Source of the DNA: Opitutales bacterium
GTDB lineage: Bacteria; Verrucomicrobiota; Verrucomicrobiia; Opitutales; T3Sed10-336
Assembly (NCBI GenBank): GCA_007132315.1
Contig: SLOW01000361.1
Span: 1-13,197 of the forward strand
Length of the DNA: 13,197 nucleotides
Direction of reading: 5' to 3'
The notes under the pieces are model-generated. The model was not told the DNA's origin, searched no databases, and worked only from the letters and a program-made list of their open reading frames with translations. A program made the position numbers and the translations under genes. Positions 6,778-13,197 of this stretch are shown here, piece by piece (position 1 is the stretch's first letter; each line of letters begins with the position of its first letter).

Positions 6778-7524
6778 TCACATGACCAGCCCGCCGTCAA
6801 CGGTAAAAACCTGACCGGTGACGTACCCGGCTTCTTCCGAACACAGGTAGGCCGTCAGGTTGGCGACTTCTTTGGCCGTGCCCAACCGTTTCAGGGGGAT
6901 TCGACTGGCGATTTCGCGACTGACCTCTTCATCCAGCGAGGCGGTCATGTCGGTCTCGATGAACCCGGGTGCGACGGCGTTGCAGGTCACGGACCGGCTC
7001 GCCAGTTCTTTGGCCAGGCTCTTGGTCAACCCGAGGATCCCCGCTTTGGAAGCGCTGTAGTTGATCTGGCCCGGATTGCCCATCAACCCCACCACCGAGG
7101 AAATATTGACGATGCGCCCCCAGCGCTTCCGGGTCATCGGACGGCTCACGCCTTTGATCCAGAAAAAACAACTCGAGAGGTTGGTTTTGATGACGTCGTG
7201 CCAGTCCGCGTCGCTCATCCGCAGCATGAGTCCGTCACGGGTAATGCCGGCGTTGTTGACGAGAATGTCAATGCGTTCGTGCTCGGAGAGGAGTTCCGCA
7301 GCCGCTTCGGCCACGGCGGCGCCATCCGCCACATCGACAGCGCGCGCGGAAGCGCGTCCGCCGCCTGAGCGGATGCCCTCGGCCACGGCGCCACAACTTT
7401 GTTCGGATTTGCTGACACAAATCACGTTGACCCCGGCGGCGGCGAGCGTTTCGGCAATCGCTTTGCCGATCCCCCGCCCCGCGCCGGTCACCAGTGCCGT
7501 ACGATCCTGAAACGTCAGTTGCAT
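6778..7524 (-). CDS. fabG: 3-oxoacyl-[acyl-carrier-protein] reductase
   Basis: 248 residues from the ATG at 7524 (MQLTFQDRTALVTG), the family's usual size; a GTG eight codons earlier is less likely. It is a short-chain dehydrogenase that reduces 3-oxoacyl-ACP with NADPH. The nucleotide-binding motif is TGAGRGIG (13-20), followed by NNAG at 90-93 and the catalytic tetrad Asn115, Ser143, Tyr156 and Lys160 (YSASK). PGFIETDM and the C-terminal VTGQVFTVDGGLVM are characteristic of FabG. It lies immediately upstream of acpP and fabF, which supports the fatty-acid role over a generic dehydrogenase. A perfect 12-bp palindrome lies 28 bp upstream of the start. Confidence 0.95.
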   Translation of the reverse strand: MQLTFQDRTALVTGAGRGIGKAIAETLAAAGVNVICVSKSEQSCGAVAEGIRSGGGRASARAVDVADGAAVAEAAAELLSEHERIDILVNNAGITRDGLMLRMSDADWHDVIKTNLSSCFFWIKGVSRPMTRKRWGRIVNISSVVGLMGNPGQINYSASKAGILGLTKSLAKELASRSVTCNAVAPGFIETDMTASLDEEVSREIASRIPLKRLGTAKEVANLTAYLCSEEAGYVTGQVFTVDGGLVM

Positions 7525-7552
7525 CCGGAAATCATGGAACAGAACCACTTCG

Positions 7553-7564
7553 GGCTTGCAAGCC
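7553..7564. promoter_or_regulatory. Perfect palindrome GGCTTGCAAGCC upstream of fabG
   Basis: Twelve bases read identically on both strands. They lie in the 71-bp gap between sufT and fabG and overlap TTGCAA, a possible -35 element for fabG. The position would suit a repressor operator for the fatty-acid genes. This is inference from position and symmetry; the site matches no regulator consensus that I can name. Confidence 0.35.
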
Positions 7565-7595
7565 TAATCGCCACGGGTTCCGGGGGCGGTCGATC

Positions 7596-8147
7596 TCACT
7601 CGATTCCGAGTTTCTTGCGCCCTTCGGGCGATATCATCTGCGGGGTCCAGACCGGATCCCAAACGATATCGACCCGGGCGCTTTCCACCTGGGGCAGGGC
7701 TTCCAGGCGCGAGCGGGCGTCGTCGGCGATCACCGGCCCCATGCCGCAGCCCTGGGCGGTCAGGGTCATCTTGACCTCGACCGCGTGCCGTCCGGCGGAG
7801 GTTTCGTTGCTGCGCAAGTCGTAAATGAGCCCCAGATCGACGATGTTGATGGGGATCTCCGGATCGTAGCAGCCCTTGAGTGCGTCCCAGAGGAGGCTCT
7901 CGCTGAACTCGCCTTCGGGCGCCTCCGAAGCCGCCGCCTCCTCCCGCAGCATCTCCGCCGCCGCGCCGAGCGCGTCAAGGTCCTTCCCGGCGATCCGGAA
8001 CAGGCCGGAATCGGCCCGTACGGTCACGGTGCCTCCGAACGCCTGGGAAACGAACACCGCCGCGCCGGCCGGCAGGGTTACGGCATCTCCGGCCGGGATC
8101 AGAGTGGCCGGGCAATCCCGGATCAAGGTGACTTCCTGGTTAACCAT
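7596..8147 (-). CDS. sufT: Long-form SufT, DUF59/MIP18-family iron-sulfur cluster maturation protein
   Basis: 183 residues. An N-terminal beta-rich domain (VTLIRDCPATLIPAG, VTLPAGAAVFVSQ, GLFRIAGKDLDALG; 6-61) is specific to the long SufT form. It is followed by the MIP18/DUF59 domain with DPEIPINIVDLGLIYD (95-110), TLTAQGCGMGP with the conserved Cys134, and the tail WDPVWTPQMISPEGRKKLGI. SufT supports assembly or transfer of Fe-S clusters in the cytoplasm and is normally found near suf genes; none is seen here, and the next gene is fabG 71 bp downstream. The ATG at 8147 gives the full conserved N-terminus. No Shine-Dalgarno sequence precedes it, but TTGCGA-N18-TAATCT ends 8 nt before the ATG, which could give a leaderless or near-leaderless mRNA. 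Confidence 0.92.
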   Translation of the reverse strand: MVNQEVTLIRDCPATLIPAGDAVTLPAGAAVFVSQAFGGTVTVRADSGLFRIAGKDLDALGAAAEMLREEAAASEAPEGEFSESLLWDALKGCYDPEIPINIVDLGLIYDLRSNETSAGRHAVEVKMTLTAQGCGMGPVIADDARSRLEALPQVESARVDIVWDPVWTPQMISPEGRKKLGIE

Positions 8148-8263
8148 GATCGGTCAGATTAATTCGGGAAGGATGGTTTTCGCAAGAATTGAGTTGTTTC
8201 GGACCGGCTTCGGAGCGACGTTACGGTTCCGAAGGATACCGCCTTCGACCGAATCTTAAAATC

Positions 8264-8929
8264 GTGTTTCTTCCGCTATTCGACAGCAACCCGCGAAACG
8301 TGGTGGCGCCGGTGACCCTGACGGCGATCGTCGGTTGTATGGTCGTGTTCGCGTTTCAGCTTCTTCTGGCGCAACAGGGGACCTTGGATGTGTTCGTCCT
8401 CGAATACGCGTTCACGCCCGCGGCGGTGGGCCAGCGGCCCCCGACGGAAATCCTCGGCACCGCGTTGACCTCCGTCTTCCTGCACGCGAGTCTCCTCCAC
8501 CTGGCGGCGAACCTGTGGTTCCTCTTTATCTTCGGCCCGCCAGTCGAGCACCGGCTCGGGTCGCTGAAGACGCTGATCATTTTCCTGCTCGGAGCGCTGG
8601 CCGCCGCTTTCACCCAATACATCGTGTCACCGGATTCCACCGTTCCCATGATCGGCGCCAGCGGTGCGGTCGCGGCGATCCTCGGCACCTACCTCATGCT
8701 GTTCCCCTTCGCCATGGTGGTGACGCTCGTACCCTGGATCATCCCGCTCCTTCCGATACCTGCTTTCGTCTTCCTCATACTTTGGTTCGCGTTCCAGTTC
8801 ATGATGGGGGTCACTCAGATGATGGAAACGGACATCACCGGCGGCGTCGCCTGGTGGGCGCACATCGGAGGATTCGTCGCCGGCGTTTTCCTGGTCATCC
8901 TGCTCCCCGGGGACCGGCGGCGGAGATGA
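8264..8929 (+). CDS. Rhomboid-family intramembrane serine protease
   Basis: 221 residues from the GTG at 8264. This start gives the N-terminus VFLPLFDSNPRN that is common in bacterial rhomboids; a TTG at 8189 would add 25 residues with no family likeness. About six membrane segments are visible. The conserved SVFLHASLLHLAANLWFLF (70-88, with His74, His79 and Asn83), then FGPPVEHRLG, precede the catalytic Ser133 in GASGAVAA and His200 in WWAHIGGFVAG, which form the Ser-His dyad. The enzyme should cleave transmembrane substrates within the inner membrane; the substrate is unknown. It is divergent from sufT, with about 116 bp between the starts, and converges on the gene ending at 8958. The start codon is the uncertain point, not the family. 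Confidence 0.9.
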   Translation: MFLPLFDSNPRNVVAPVTLTAIVGCMVVFAFQLLLAQQGTLDVFVLEYAFTPAAVGQRPPTEILGTALTSVFLHASLLHLAANLWFLFIFGPPVEHRLGSLKTLIIFLLGALAAAFTQYIVSPDSTVPMIGASGAVAAILGTYLMLFPFAMVVTLVPWIIPLLPIPAFVFLILWFAFQFMMGVTQMMETDITGGVAWWAHIGGFVAGVFLVILLPGDRRRR

Positions 8930-8957
8930 CGCGGAGCCGGCAGGCTGCCAGATCCCG

Positions 8958-9848
8958 TCAATCCCCCAGAAAACGCCGCCGGAGGGTGTCGGGAAGGAAG
9001 GGCACGAAGCGCCCGTACCGTTCCTCATCGGGGTGAAAAAACGGTTCGGATTCGGCATCCGGCTCGAAAAACTCGCTTCGGCTAACCTCCACCCGCCACG
9101 GTTCATCCTCCAATCCTTCGTTGTCGGGGGGCACCCGCTCCTCGTAATACAGCCAGAACCCACGGCTCTCCGGGGCGGCGGTTTCTTCGCCCGCCGGTGA
9201 CTCGTCGCGAATGGAAAACAGAATCTCCCGCTCCATCGCGCCGAATTCCCGCCACCGGTCCATCCCGAAACGGCCGAGCATGCGCCAGAACAGTTCCCCG
9301 TCGGACTCCCCGAGAATATCGAGAATGCCGCGCCGCAGAAAACCCTCGATACGAGCTCCCTCATCGAACGGAGCGATCAGAAAGATCGCCTCGTCATCGG
9401 TCATGCCCAGGATCTCCAGATGCTCCATTTCGGCCAGCAAAAGGCGCTCATCGACTTCGGCGATCAGCGCGTTCAGCCTCTCTCCCTCCCCTTCCGTCAG
9501 CAGGAAAAGCTCCTCGGCCTCAACGGTCACCCGGCCGGTCGCGTCCAATAGCGGAACGTGCAACAGGTCCAGCACCTCCTGAGGCACCACCCGCCGTCCG
9601 GCCGCAGCCAGGTACTCGAGCCAGCGTTCGTACAGACGATCCTCTTCCCACGCCGGTTCCTCTCCGTCAGGTTCGTCGGCCTGAGACATAACCCGGGGCT
9701 CCCGATTCTCACTCGGTCCGATCGACAGCCGGGCGCCCCACCACCCCAGGGCGACACCGACCAGCAAACCAAAGACGACCACAACAAAAAACTCCCGGCG
9801 GGAACGGGTGTTTCGCGTATCTCTCCCCCCGTTCTTGAAATTCTTCAT
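8958..9848 (-). CDS. Unrecognised single-pass membrane protein, third gene of the sigma operon
   Basis: 296 residues from the ATG at 9848 (MKNFKNGG); a GTG at 9857 would add three residues. A basic N-terminus (RDTRNTRSRR) precedes one hydrophobic segment at about 20-37 (FFVVVVFGLLVGVALGWW). The remainder, probably periplasmic, is very rich in Glu and Asp. It contains predicted helical stretches such as TEGEGERLNALIAEVDERLLLAEMEHLEI (in two pieces, about 120-148) and aromatic residues toward the C-terminus (FWLYYEERVPP). There are no cysteines. I do not recognise the family. It follows the anti-sigma-like gene by 66 bp in the same direction, so a role in sensing or in modulating the sigma/anti-sigma pair is a reasonable guess, but only from context. 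Confidence 0.75.
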   Translation of the reverse strand: MKNFKNGGRDTRNTRSRREFFVVVVFGLLVGVALGWWGARLSIGPSENREPRVMSQADEPDGEEPAWEEDRLYERWLEYLAAAGRRVVPQEVLDLLHVPLLDATGRVTVEAEELFLLTEGEGERLNALIAEVDERLLLAEMEHLEILGMTDDEAIFLIAPFDEGARIEGFLRRGILDILGESDGELFWRMLGRFGMDRWREFGAMEREILFSIRDESPAGEETAAPESRGFWLYYEERVPPDNEGLEDEPWRVEVSRSEFFEPDAESEPFFHPDEERYGRFVPFLPDTLRRRFLGD

Positions 9849-9914
9849 CCTGTTCACAAGCCCGCGCCGCGGAACGACGCAAGGCGTTTCCGGGTACCAC
9901 CGACGACGGAACGA

Positions 9915-10565
9915 TCAGCGTTGAAACTGAAATGAAACCAGGTCGGGCGGCGGCGACTCAAAGGAATTGCTGCTCTGGAACACCGGACGGCTTTCCGCCA
10001 CTCCGTCACTCGAAACCAAACCCCGCGCCTCCCCGCGCAACTGAAAGGACACGGAAAGCTCGGGCGCCTCCGCGAATATCGACCGCAGGGCGCTGCCGGA
10101 AGGGAGATGTTCCTCCCGCAAAACGCGCAGGAAGCGGCCGGAAGCGTTCCCCTCGGCCTGATAGGGATTGCGGACAACCTCGACATCGGCCGTACCCTCG
10201 TCGGCACCCGTCACATCCGCCCGGGACGTCAGGTTCTGGTCCGACAGGATACGCGTCGCGGCAAAAATGCTCAGGCAAGCCACGAGCACCGCGGCCGCGC
10301 TGTACAGGGAACCGAGGACAAAACGCTGGTCGGCGTTGCGGGAGAGAATGTGGTACTTTTTCAAGTCCACGGATTCCGCGAGGTTCTCGCGAAAATGAAC
10401 AAAAAGTTTCTCGGTGGCGTCCTGGAGCCGAACGTACTCGTTGAACATGGCCCGGCGACTCTCGTTGCCGGAGATCTCACGTTCGAGCCGCTCACGCTGC
10501 TCGGACGATATTTCCTGATCTATGTAAAGATTGAGTAGTTCAAGAAACTCTTTGTTGCTCATCAT
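9915..10565 (-). CDS. Probable membrane-bound anti-sigma factor (zinc-less)
   Basis: 216 residues. The cytoplasmic N-terminal 80 residues are helical and charged; FLELLNLYIDQEISSEQRERLE (in two pieces, 7-28) followed by RRAMFNEYVRLQDA resembles anti-sigma domains of the zf-HC2/RskA kind. The zinc motif HxxxCxxC is absent, and the only Cys lies in the membrane segment (about 83-104, FVLGSLYSAAAVLVACLSIF). The 110-residue outer part has no recognisable domain. Its ATG overlaps the sigma-factor stop by four bases (ATGA), the classic coupled sigma/anti-sigma arrangement. A second ATG (10562) is the next codon. The role, holding the sigma factor at the membrane until a signal releases it, is inferred from order, topology and N-terminal likeness. 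Confidence 0.75.
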   Translation of the reverse strand: MMSNKEFLELLNLYIDQEISSEQRERLEREISGNESRRAMFNEYVRLQDATEKLFVHFRENLAESVDLKKYHILSRNADQRFVLGSLYSAAAVLVACLSIFAATRILSDQNLTSRADVTGADEGTADVEVVRNPYQAEGNASGRFLRVLREEHLPSGSALRSIFAEAPELSVSFQLRGEARGLVSSDGVAESRPVFQSSNSFESPPPDLVSFQFQR

Positions 10566-11164
10566 AGGAATTCTCTGCCCATTTTCTCTCTCAATCCGTT
10601 ACGAGCCCGAGCAATGCGGCTCTTCACCGTTCCGACACTGATGTTCAGGATTGCGGCGATCTCCTCGTAGGACAGATTCTGCACGTTGCGCAGCACCAGA
10701 ACCTCGCGGTGTTTGGTGTTGAGCATCTGCATGCACTCACCGATCCGATCAACAAATTCGCGCGTTACGGTCTCCTCCTTGGGCGTTTGCGCCTCGGCCG
10801 GAAACACGTCGGCCAGGGTGATTTCCCCTTCTCCCGACAAGGGCTGATCGAAGGAGATGCTCTTGTCGCGCTTCCGCCGCCACCAATACCAGTATTTGTT
10901 GCGTGCCAGGTTGGTCGCGATCTGATAAAGCCAGGTGGAAAAGGCGGAATCGCCGCGGAAATTCTCCAGACCGCGGTGGGCGCGCACAAACGCGTCCTGC
11001 GTGACTTCCTCGGCATCTTCCGAGTTGCCGAGCAACTGCTTGACCATGGCGAAGATCCGGTCCCAATAGCGCAGGACCATTTCATCAAAAGCGCTCTGGT
11101 CTCCGTTCTTAAAGCGGTCCACCAAGAGTTTGTCGGCCGCTGCTTCTTCGGGTTTGTTTGCCAT
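10562..11164 (-). CDS. RNA polymerase ECF-type sigma-70 factor
   Basis: 200 residues. Region 2 spans about 22-100, with NSEDAEEVTQDAFVRAHRGL (47-66, core binding), FRGDSAFSTWLYQIATNLARN (in two pieces, 69-89) and the following YWYWWRRKR used in -10 recognition. A linker with DQPLSGEGE follows, then region 4 at about 134-187 with the helix-turn-helix LSYEEIAAILNISVGTVKSRIARAR. There is no region 1.1 or 3, which is the ECF layout. It directs RNA polymerase to a specific regulon, probably an envelope or stress response given the membrane-bound partner genes downstream. The ATG at 11164 is favoured; no Shine-Dalgarno sequence is visible. An ECF-like promoter lies just upstream, suggesting autoregulation. 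Confidence 0.95.
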   Translation of the reverse strand: MANKPEEAAADKLLVDRFKNGDQSAFDEMVLRYWDRIFAMVKQLLGNSEDAEEVTQDAFVRAHRGLENFRGDSAFSTWLYQIATNLARNKYWYWWRRKRDKSISFDQPLSGEGEITLADVFPAEAQTPKEETVTREFVDRIGECMQMLNTKHREVLVLRNVQNLSYEEIAAILNISVGTVKSRIARARNGLREKMGREFL

Positions 11165-11185
11165 TCAAAATGCAGGTTGTGAGCT

Positions 11186-11213
11186 TACGACTCGGGTTTG
11201 ATCCATTTGTTCC
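11186..11213 (-). promoter_or_regulatory. Candidate ECF-type promoter of the sigma operon
   Basis: On the minus strand GGAACA (plus 11208-11213) is followed, 16 bases later, by GTCGTA (plus 11186-11191). The GGAAC -35 core with a GTC-containing -10 and a 16-base spacer is the usual form of ECF/RpoE promoters. The -10 ends 21 bases before the sigma-factor ATG. Such a site is expected if the sigma factor activates its own operon. Confidence 0.6.
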
Positions 11214-11355
11214 TCGTTATGTGAGAGCCTTGGACCCGGTGCCTTATTCCAACACGGTACGCCAAACCTGCCCTCAATACAATAACAACACCGCCAAACC
11301 GGAAACGTTACGGGGGATTTTACAGTCAACCCGATCATGCACGCCCGGAATCAAT

Positions 11356-11386
11356 TTGCCAGCGGCCTACCGGTTCGCAATATAAT
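11356..11386 (+). promoter_or_regulatory. Candidate housekeeping (sigma-70) promoter of the UPF0173 hydrolase gene
   Basis: A perfect TATAAT stands at 11381-11386, with TTGCCA at 11356-11361, a 19-base spacer that is longer than ideal. Transcription would begin near 11393, giving a leader of about 45 bases that contains the Shine-Dalgarno sequence. With the sigma-operon promoter it explains much of the 273-bp divergent intergenic region 11165-11437; I see no RNA gene in the rest. Confidence 0.55.
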
Positions 11387-11422
11387 CACGGCTGCGACAA
11401 AACCGACACAACAATCACAATG

Positions 11423-11430
11423 AAAGGAGG
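11423..11430 (+). promoter_or_regulatory. Strong Shine-Dalgarno sequence AAAGGAGG
   Basis: AAAGGAGG is followed by a 7-base spacer and the ATG at 11438. This decides the start of the hydrolase gene against the in-frame ATG at 11420, which lies before the site. Confidence 0.85.
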
Positions 11431-11437
11431 CTACGCG

Positions 11438-12121
11438 ATGAAACTGACCTTTTACGGACACGCCGCGTTTTTGCTCGAAACCGCCGGCCACCGGCTCCTG
11501 ATGGATCCTTTTCTCTCCGGTAACGAAAAAGCCTCGGTTAAGCCGGAAGAGGTTGACTGTGAATACATTCTGCTTACCCATGGACACGAGGACCACGTCG
11601 GCGACACCGAACAAATCGCCCGGGCCAACGACGCCACGATTATCGCCAACTTCGAGCTCGCCGACTACTTCGGAGACATGGGGCTGAAGACCCATCCCAT
11701 GTACATCGGCGGCCGGCACGCCTTTCCGTTTGGAAGCGTGAAGTTCACCATCGCCCACCACGGCTCCAGTCTGGCGACCTCCAAGGGCCGCATCGCGATG
11801 GGCAATCCGGCGGGTCTGCTGATCCAGGCCGAGGGCAAAACGATCTACAACGCGGGCGACACCGGACTGTTTCTCGACATGAAACTGATCGGCGAAAAGC
11901 ACCGTCTCGACCTCGCCCTGCTGCCGATCGGCGACAATTTCACCATGGGCGTGGACGACGCCATCGAGGCGGTGCGCTTCCTCGGTCCCCGTCAGGTCGT
12001 CCCCATGCACTACGACACTTGGCCTCTCATCGAGGTCGACACGGGGGGTTTCGCCGACGGTTGCTCCCGCGCCGGGGCCGACGCCCACATCCTCGCACCG
12101 GGCGAATCCCTGGAGCTCTAA
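11438..12121 (+). CDS. UPF0173 metal-dependent hydrolase (metallo-beta-lactamase fold)
   Basis: 227 residues, the family's usual length, from the ATG placed 7 bases after AAAGGAGG. The N-terminus MKLTFYGHAAFLLE and DPFLSGN match the UPF0173/YtkL family. Metal ligands are visible: HxHxDH as THGHEDH (His48, His50, Asp52, His53), His107 or His108 in AHHGS, Asp141 in NAGDTGLF, and His191 in PMHYDTWPLIE. It is a cytoplasmic hydrolase that should bind one or two metal ions; the physiological substrate of the family is not established. It is divergent from the sigma operon and 93 bp upstream of the 2-oxoacid dehydrogenase gene, with no obvious functional link to either. Confidence 0.95.
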   Translation: MKLTFYGHAAFLLETAGHRLLMDPFLSGNEKASVKPEEVDCEYILLTHGHEDHVGDTEQIARANDATIIANFELADYFGDMGLKTHPMYIGGRHAFPFGSVKFTIAHHGSSLATSKGRIAMGNPAGLLIQAEGKTIYNAGDTGLFLDMKLIGEKHRLDLALLPIGDNFTMGVDDAIEAVRFLGPRQVVPMHYDTWPLIEVDTGGFADGCSRAGADAHILAPGESLEL

Positions 12122-12159
12122 TCCGAACACGTCACCCGCCACGCCGCGCAGAACACCGG

Positions 12160-12172
12160 CCGGAATTTCCGG
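12160..12172. repeat. Odd palindrome CCGGAA-T-TTCCGG between the hydrolase and E1 alpha genes
   Basis: Six-base arms are exactly complementary around a single central T. It lies 38 bp after the hydrolase stop and 42 bp before the E1 alpha start, in a GC-rich stretch that also carries CCGGCC. No T-run follows, so a terminator is unlikely; an operator for the downstream gene is possible. Confidence 0.35.
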
Positions 12173-12214
12173 ATTGGATTTCCGCGCCGGCCGCGTCATA
12201 TCCTTATTCCGTCT

Positions 12215-13197
12215 ATGGTGAAACCTTCCCTTCCCGCTCTTCTCGAAAACAGGGACCTGCGCAGCGCGGACCTCGATCCGATCAACGAAGCACTCGCCCT
12301 CTCCTACCGGTGGATGTTCCTCGCGCGCACCGCGGACAACCGGATCCTGGAGCTCTTCCGCCAGGGTTTGATTCGCGGCACGGTCGCGGGCGGCCAGGGC
12401 AACGAGGGGTTGGTCGCGCCGATCGGGCTGCTGATGGACAAGGAGATCGACGTCGTGTCGTTCTCCCATCGCGGGCTGGCCGGAAAACTTATCTGGAGCC
12501 TCCCCCTCGAAACCCACCTGTGCCAGTACTTCGCCAACGCCGGCAGTCCCACCCGCGGCCGCGAGGGCAACGTCCATTACGGCGATCCCGCCCGGCGCAG
12601 TTACCCGATGATCAGTCACCTGGGCTCGATGCCGGCCAACGTGCTGGGCGGCGTCGATTCGCAGCGACGGCTCGGCCGGCCCGCGGTCGGGGTGGCGTTT
12701 TTCGGCGACGGCGCCAGCAGCACGGGCGACATCCACGAGTGCATGAACCTGGCGACGCTGTACCGGCTCCCGGTGTTGTTCGTTCTCGAAAACAACGCCT
12801 ACGCCTACTCGACACCGGTCAAGGAACAGTTCGCCACCGAGGATCTCGTCGAACGCGCCCGCGGCTACGGCATGGAGGGAGAACTGCTCGACATCGCGGA
12901 CACCGAATCCAGTCTGAAAACTCTCGCCGCCGCCCTGGACCGCGTGCGCGAGACGAGCCGGCCCCGCTTCATCGAGGCGCGCTGTCTGCGCCTGAGAGGC
13001 CACGCCGCCTACGATACCTGCGACTACCTGCCGGATGGCACGGAAGAATCCTGGAAACGACGCGACAGCCTGCCCGCCTTGCGCAAGCGCCTTGTCGAGA
13101 GCGGCCGCGAGGACGAAATCGCCGCGTGGGAAACGGAACTGACGGAATTCGTCGAAAGCTCGGTCCAGGCCGCCATGGCGCATCCGCCCGCGAGCCC
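12215..13197 (+). CDS. Thiamine-diphosphate 2-oxoacid dehydrogenase E1 component, alpha subunit or alpha part, 3' partial
   Basis: The frame is open from the ATG at 12215 to the window end, so 327 residues are visible and the stop lies outside. It is the E1 alpha fold of pyruvate, branched-chain or acetoin dehydrogenase complexes, which decarboxylate a 2-oxoacid and pass the acyl group to the E2 lipoyl domain. Visible are YRWMFLARTADNRILELFRQG (in two pieces, 31-51), GGQGNEG, SHRG, the thiamine-diphosphate/Mg motif beginning GDGASSTGDIHE (164-175) and ending ENNAYAYSTP (192-201), and the active-site loop RLRGHAAYD (259-267). The alpha domain seems complete by about residue 325 and no stop has appeared, so an alpha-beta fusion is possible. 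No ribosome binding site is clear; the weak TATCCT ends 10 bases before the ATG. Confidence 0.92.
   Translation, partial: MVKPSLPALLENRDLRSADLDPINEALALSYRWMFLARTADNRILELFRQGLIRGTVAGGQGNEGLVAPIGLLMDKEIDVVSFSHRGLAGKLIWSLPLETHLCQYFANAGSPTRGREGNVHYGDPARRSYPMISHLGSMPANVLGGVDSQRRLGRPAVGVAFFGDGASSTGDIHECMNLATLYRLPVLFVLENNAYAYSTPVKEQFATEDLVERARGYGMEGELLDIADTESSLKTLAAALDRVRETSRPRFIEARCLRLRGHAAYDTCDYLPDGTEESWKRRDSLPALRKRLVESGREDEIAAWETELTEFVESSVQAAMAHPPAS

Noticed and set aside
8189..8263. TTG start at 8189 for the rhomboid
   Set aside because: The added 25 residues are polar, include no family motif and would displace the normal N-terminus; the GTG at 8264 gives the typical rhomboid beginning.
8936..8950. 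GGCAG-G-CTGCC between the convergent rhomboid and membrane-protein genes as a bidirectional terminator
   Set aside because: The stem has only four to five pairs with almost no loop, and no T-run follows on either strand.
11301..11330. GGAAAC-N18-GTCAAC upstream of the UPF0173 gene as a second ECF promoter
   Set aside because: The -35 core has an extra A and the spacer is too long; a perfect TATAAT nearer the gene is the better candidate.
11351..13183. 610-codon open frame on the minus strand opposite the UPF0173 and E1 alpha genes
   Set aside because: It spans two genes with intact catalytic motifs on the plus strand, its translation has no recognisable domain, and long antisense frames are expected in GC-rich coding DNA.

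Overview
The window is dense, GC-rich bacterial chromosome with no plasmid, phage or insertion-sequence signature. A bacterium of the PVC superphylum (Verrucomicrobiota, Kiritimatiellota or Lentisphaerota) fits best. The first gene is a HEAT-repeat protein ending in the heme-binding domain typical of Planctomycetes/Verrucomicrobia, and the ECF sigma factor and long SufT look like proteins of that group. This placement rests on family resemblance read by eye, not on a search.

Layout. (1) 1-1908, plus strand: C-terminal part of a HEAT-repeat/cytochrome c protein, cut by the window edge. (2) About 1947-2172, minus strand: decayed remnant of an iron-containing alcohol dehydrogenase, with an internal deletion, a frame change and a stop. 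(3) 2201-8147, minus strand: a long co-directional gene run, read from right to left as sufT, fabG, acpP, fabF, a probable terminator, acylphosphatase, ABC ATPase, ABC-2 permease and a membrane-anchored TPR protein. The fab genes supply the reducing step, the carrier and the elongating condensing enzyme of type II fatty acid synthesis. The last three genes are spaced 8 and 12 bp apart and look like one export or membrane-remodelling system. (4) 8264-8929, plus strand: rhomboid protease, divergent from sufT. (5) 8958-11164, minus strand: an ECF sigma factor, an overlapping anti-sigma-like membrane protein, and an unrecognised single-pass membrane protein. A GGAACA-N16-GTCGTA element in front of the sigma gene suggests that it activates itself. 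(6) 11438-12121, plus strand: UPF0173 metallo-beta-lactamase-fold hydrolase, with the only strong Shine-Dalgarno sequence in the window and a perfect TATAAT upstream. (7) 12215 to the window end, plus strand: E1 alpha of a thiamine-diphosphate 2-oxoacid dehydrogenase, cut by the edge and possibly the N-terminal half of an alpha-beta fusion.

Most of the window is housekeeping or envelope biology. The parts most worth a second look are the ABC/TPR cassette with its GGFR...ADMLWLR motif, the three-gene sigma operon with a zinc-less anti-sigma and an unknown partner, and the alcohol dehydrogenase fossil. I found no CRISPR array, tRNA, rRNA or mobile element.
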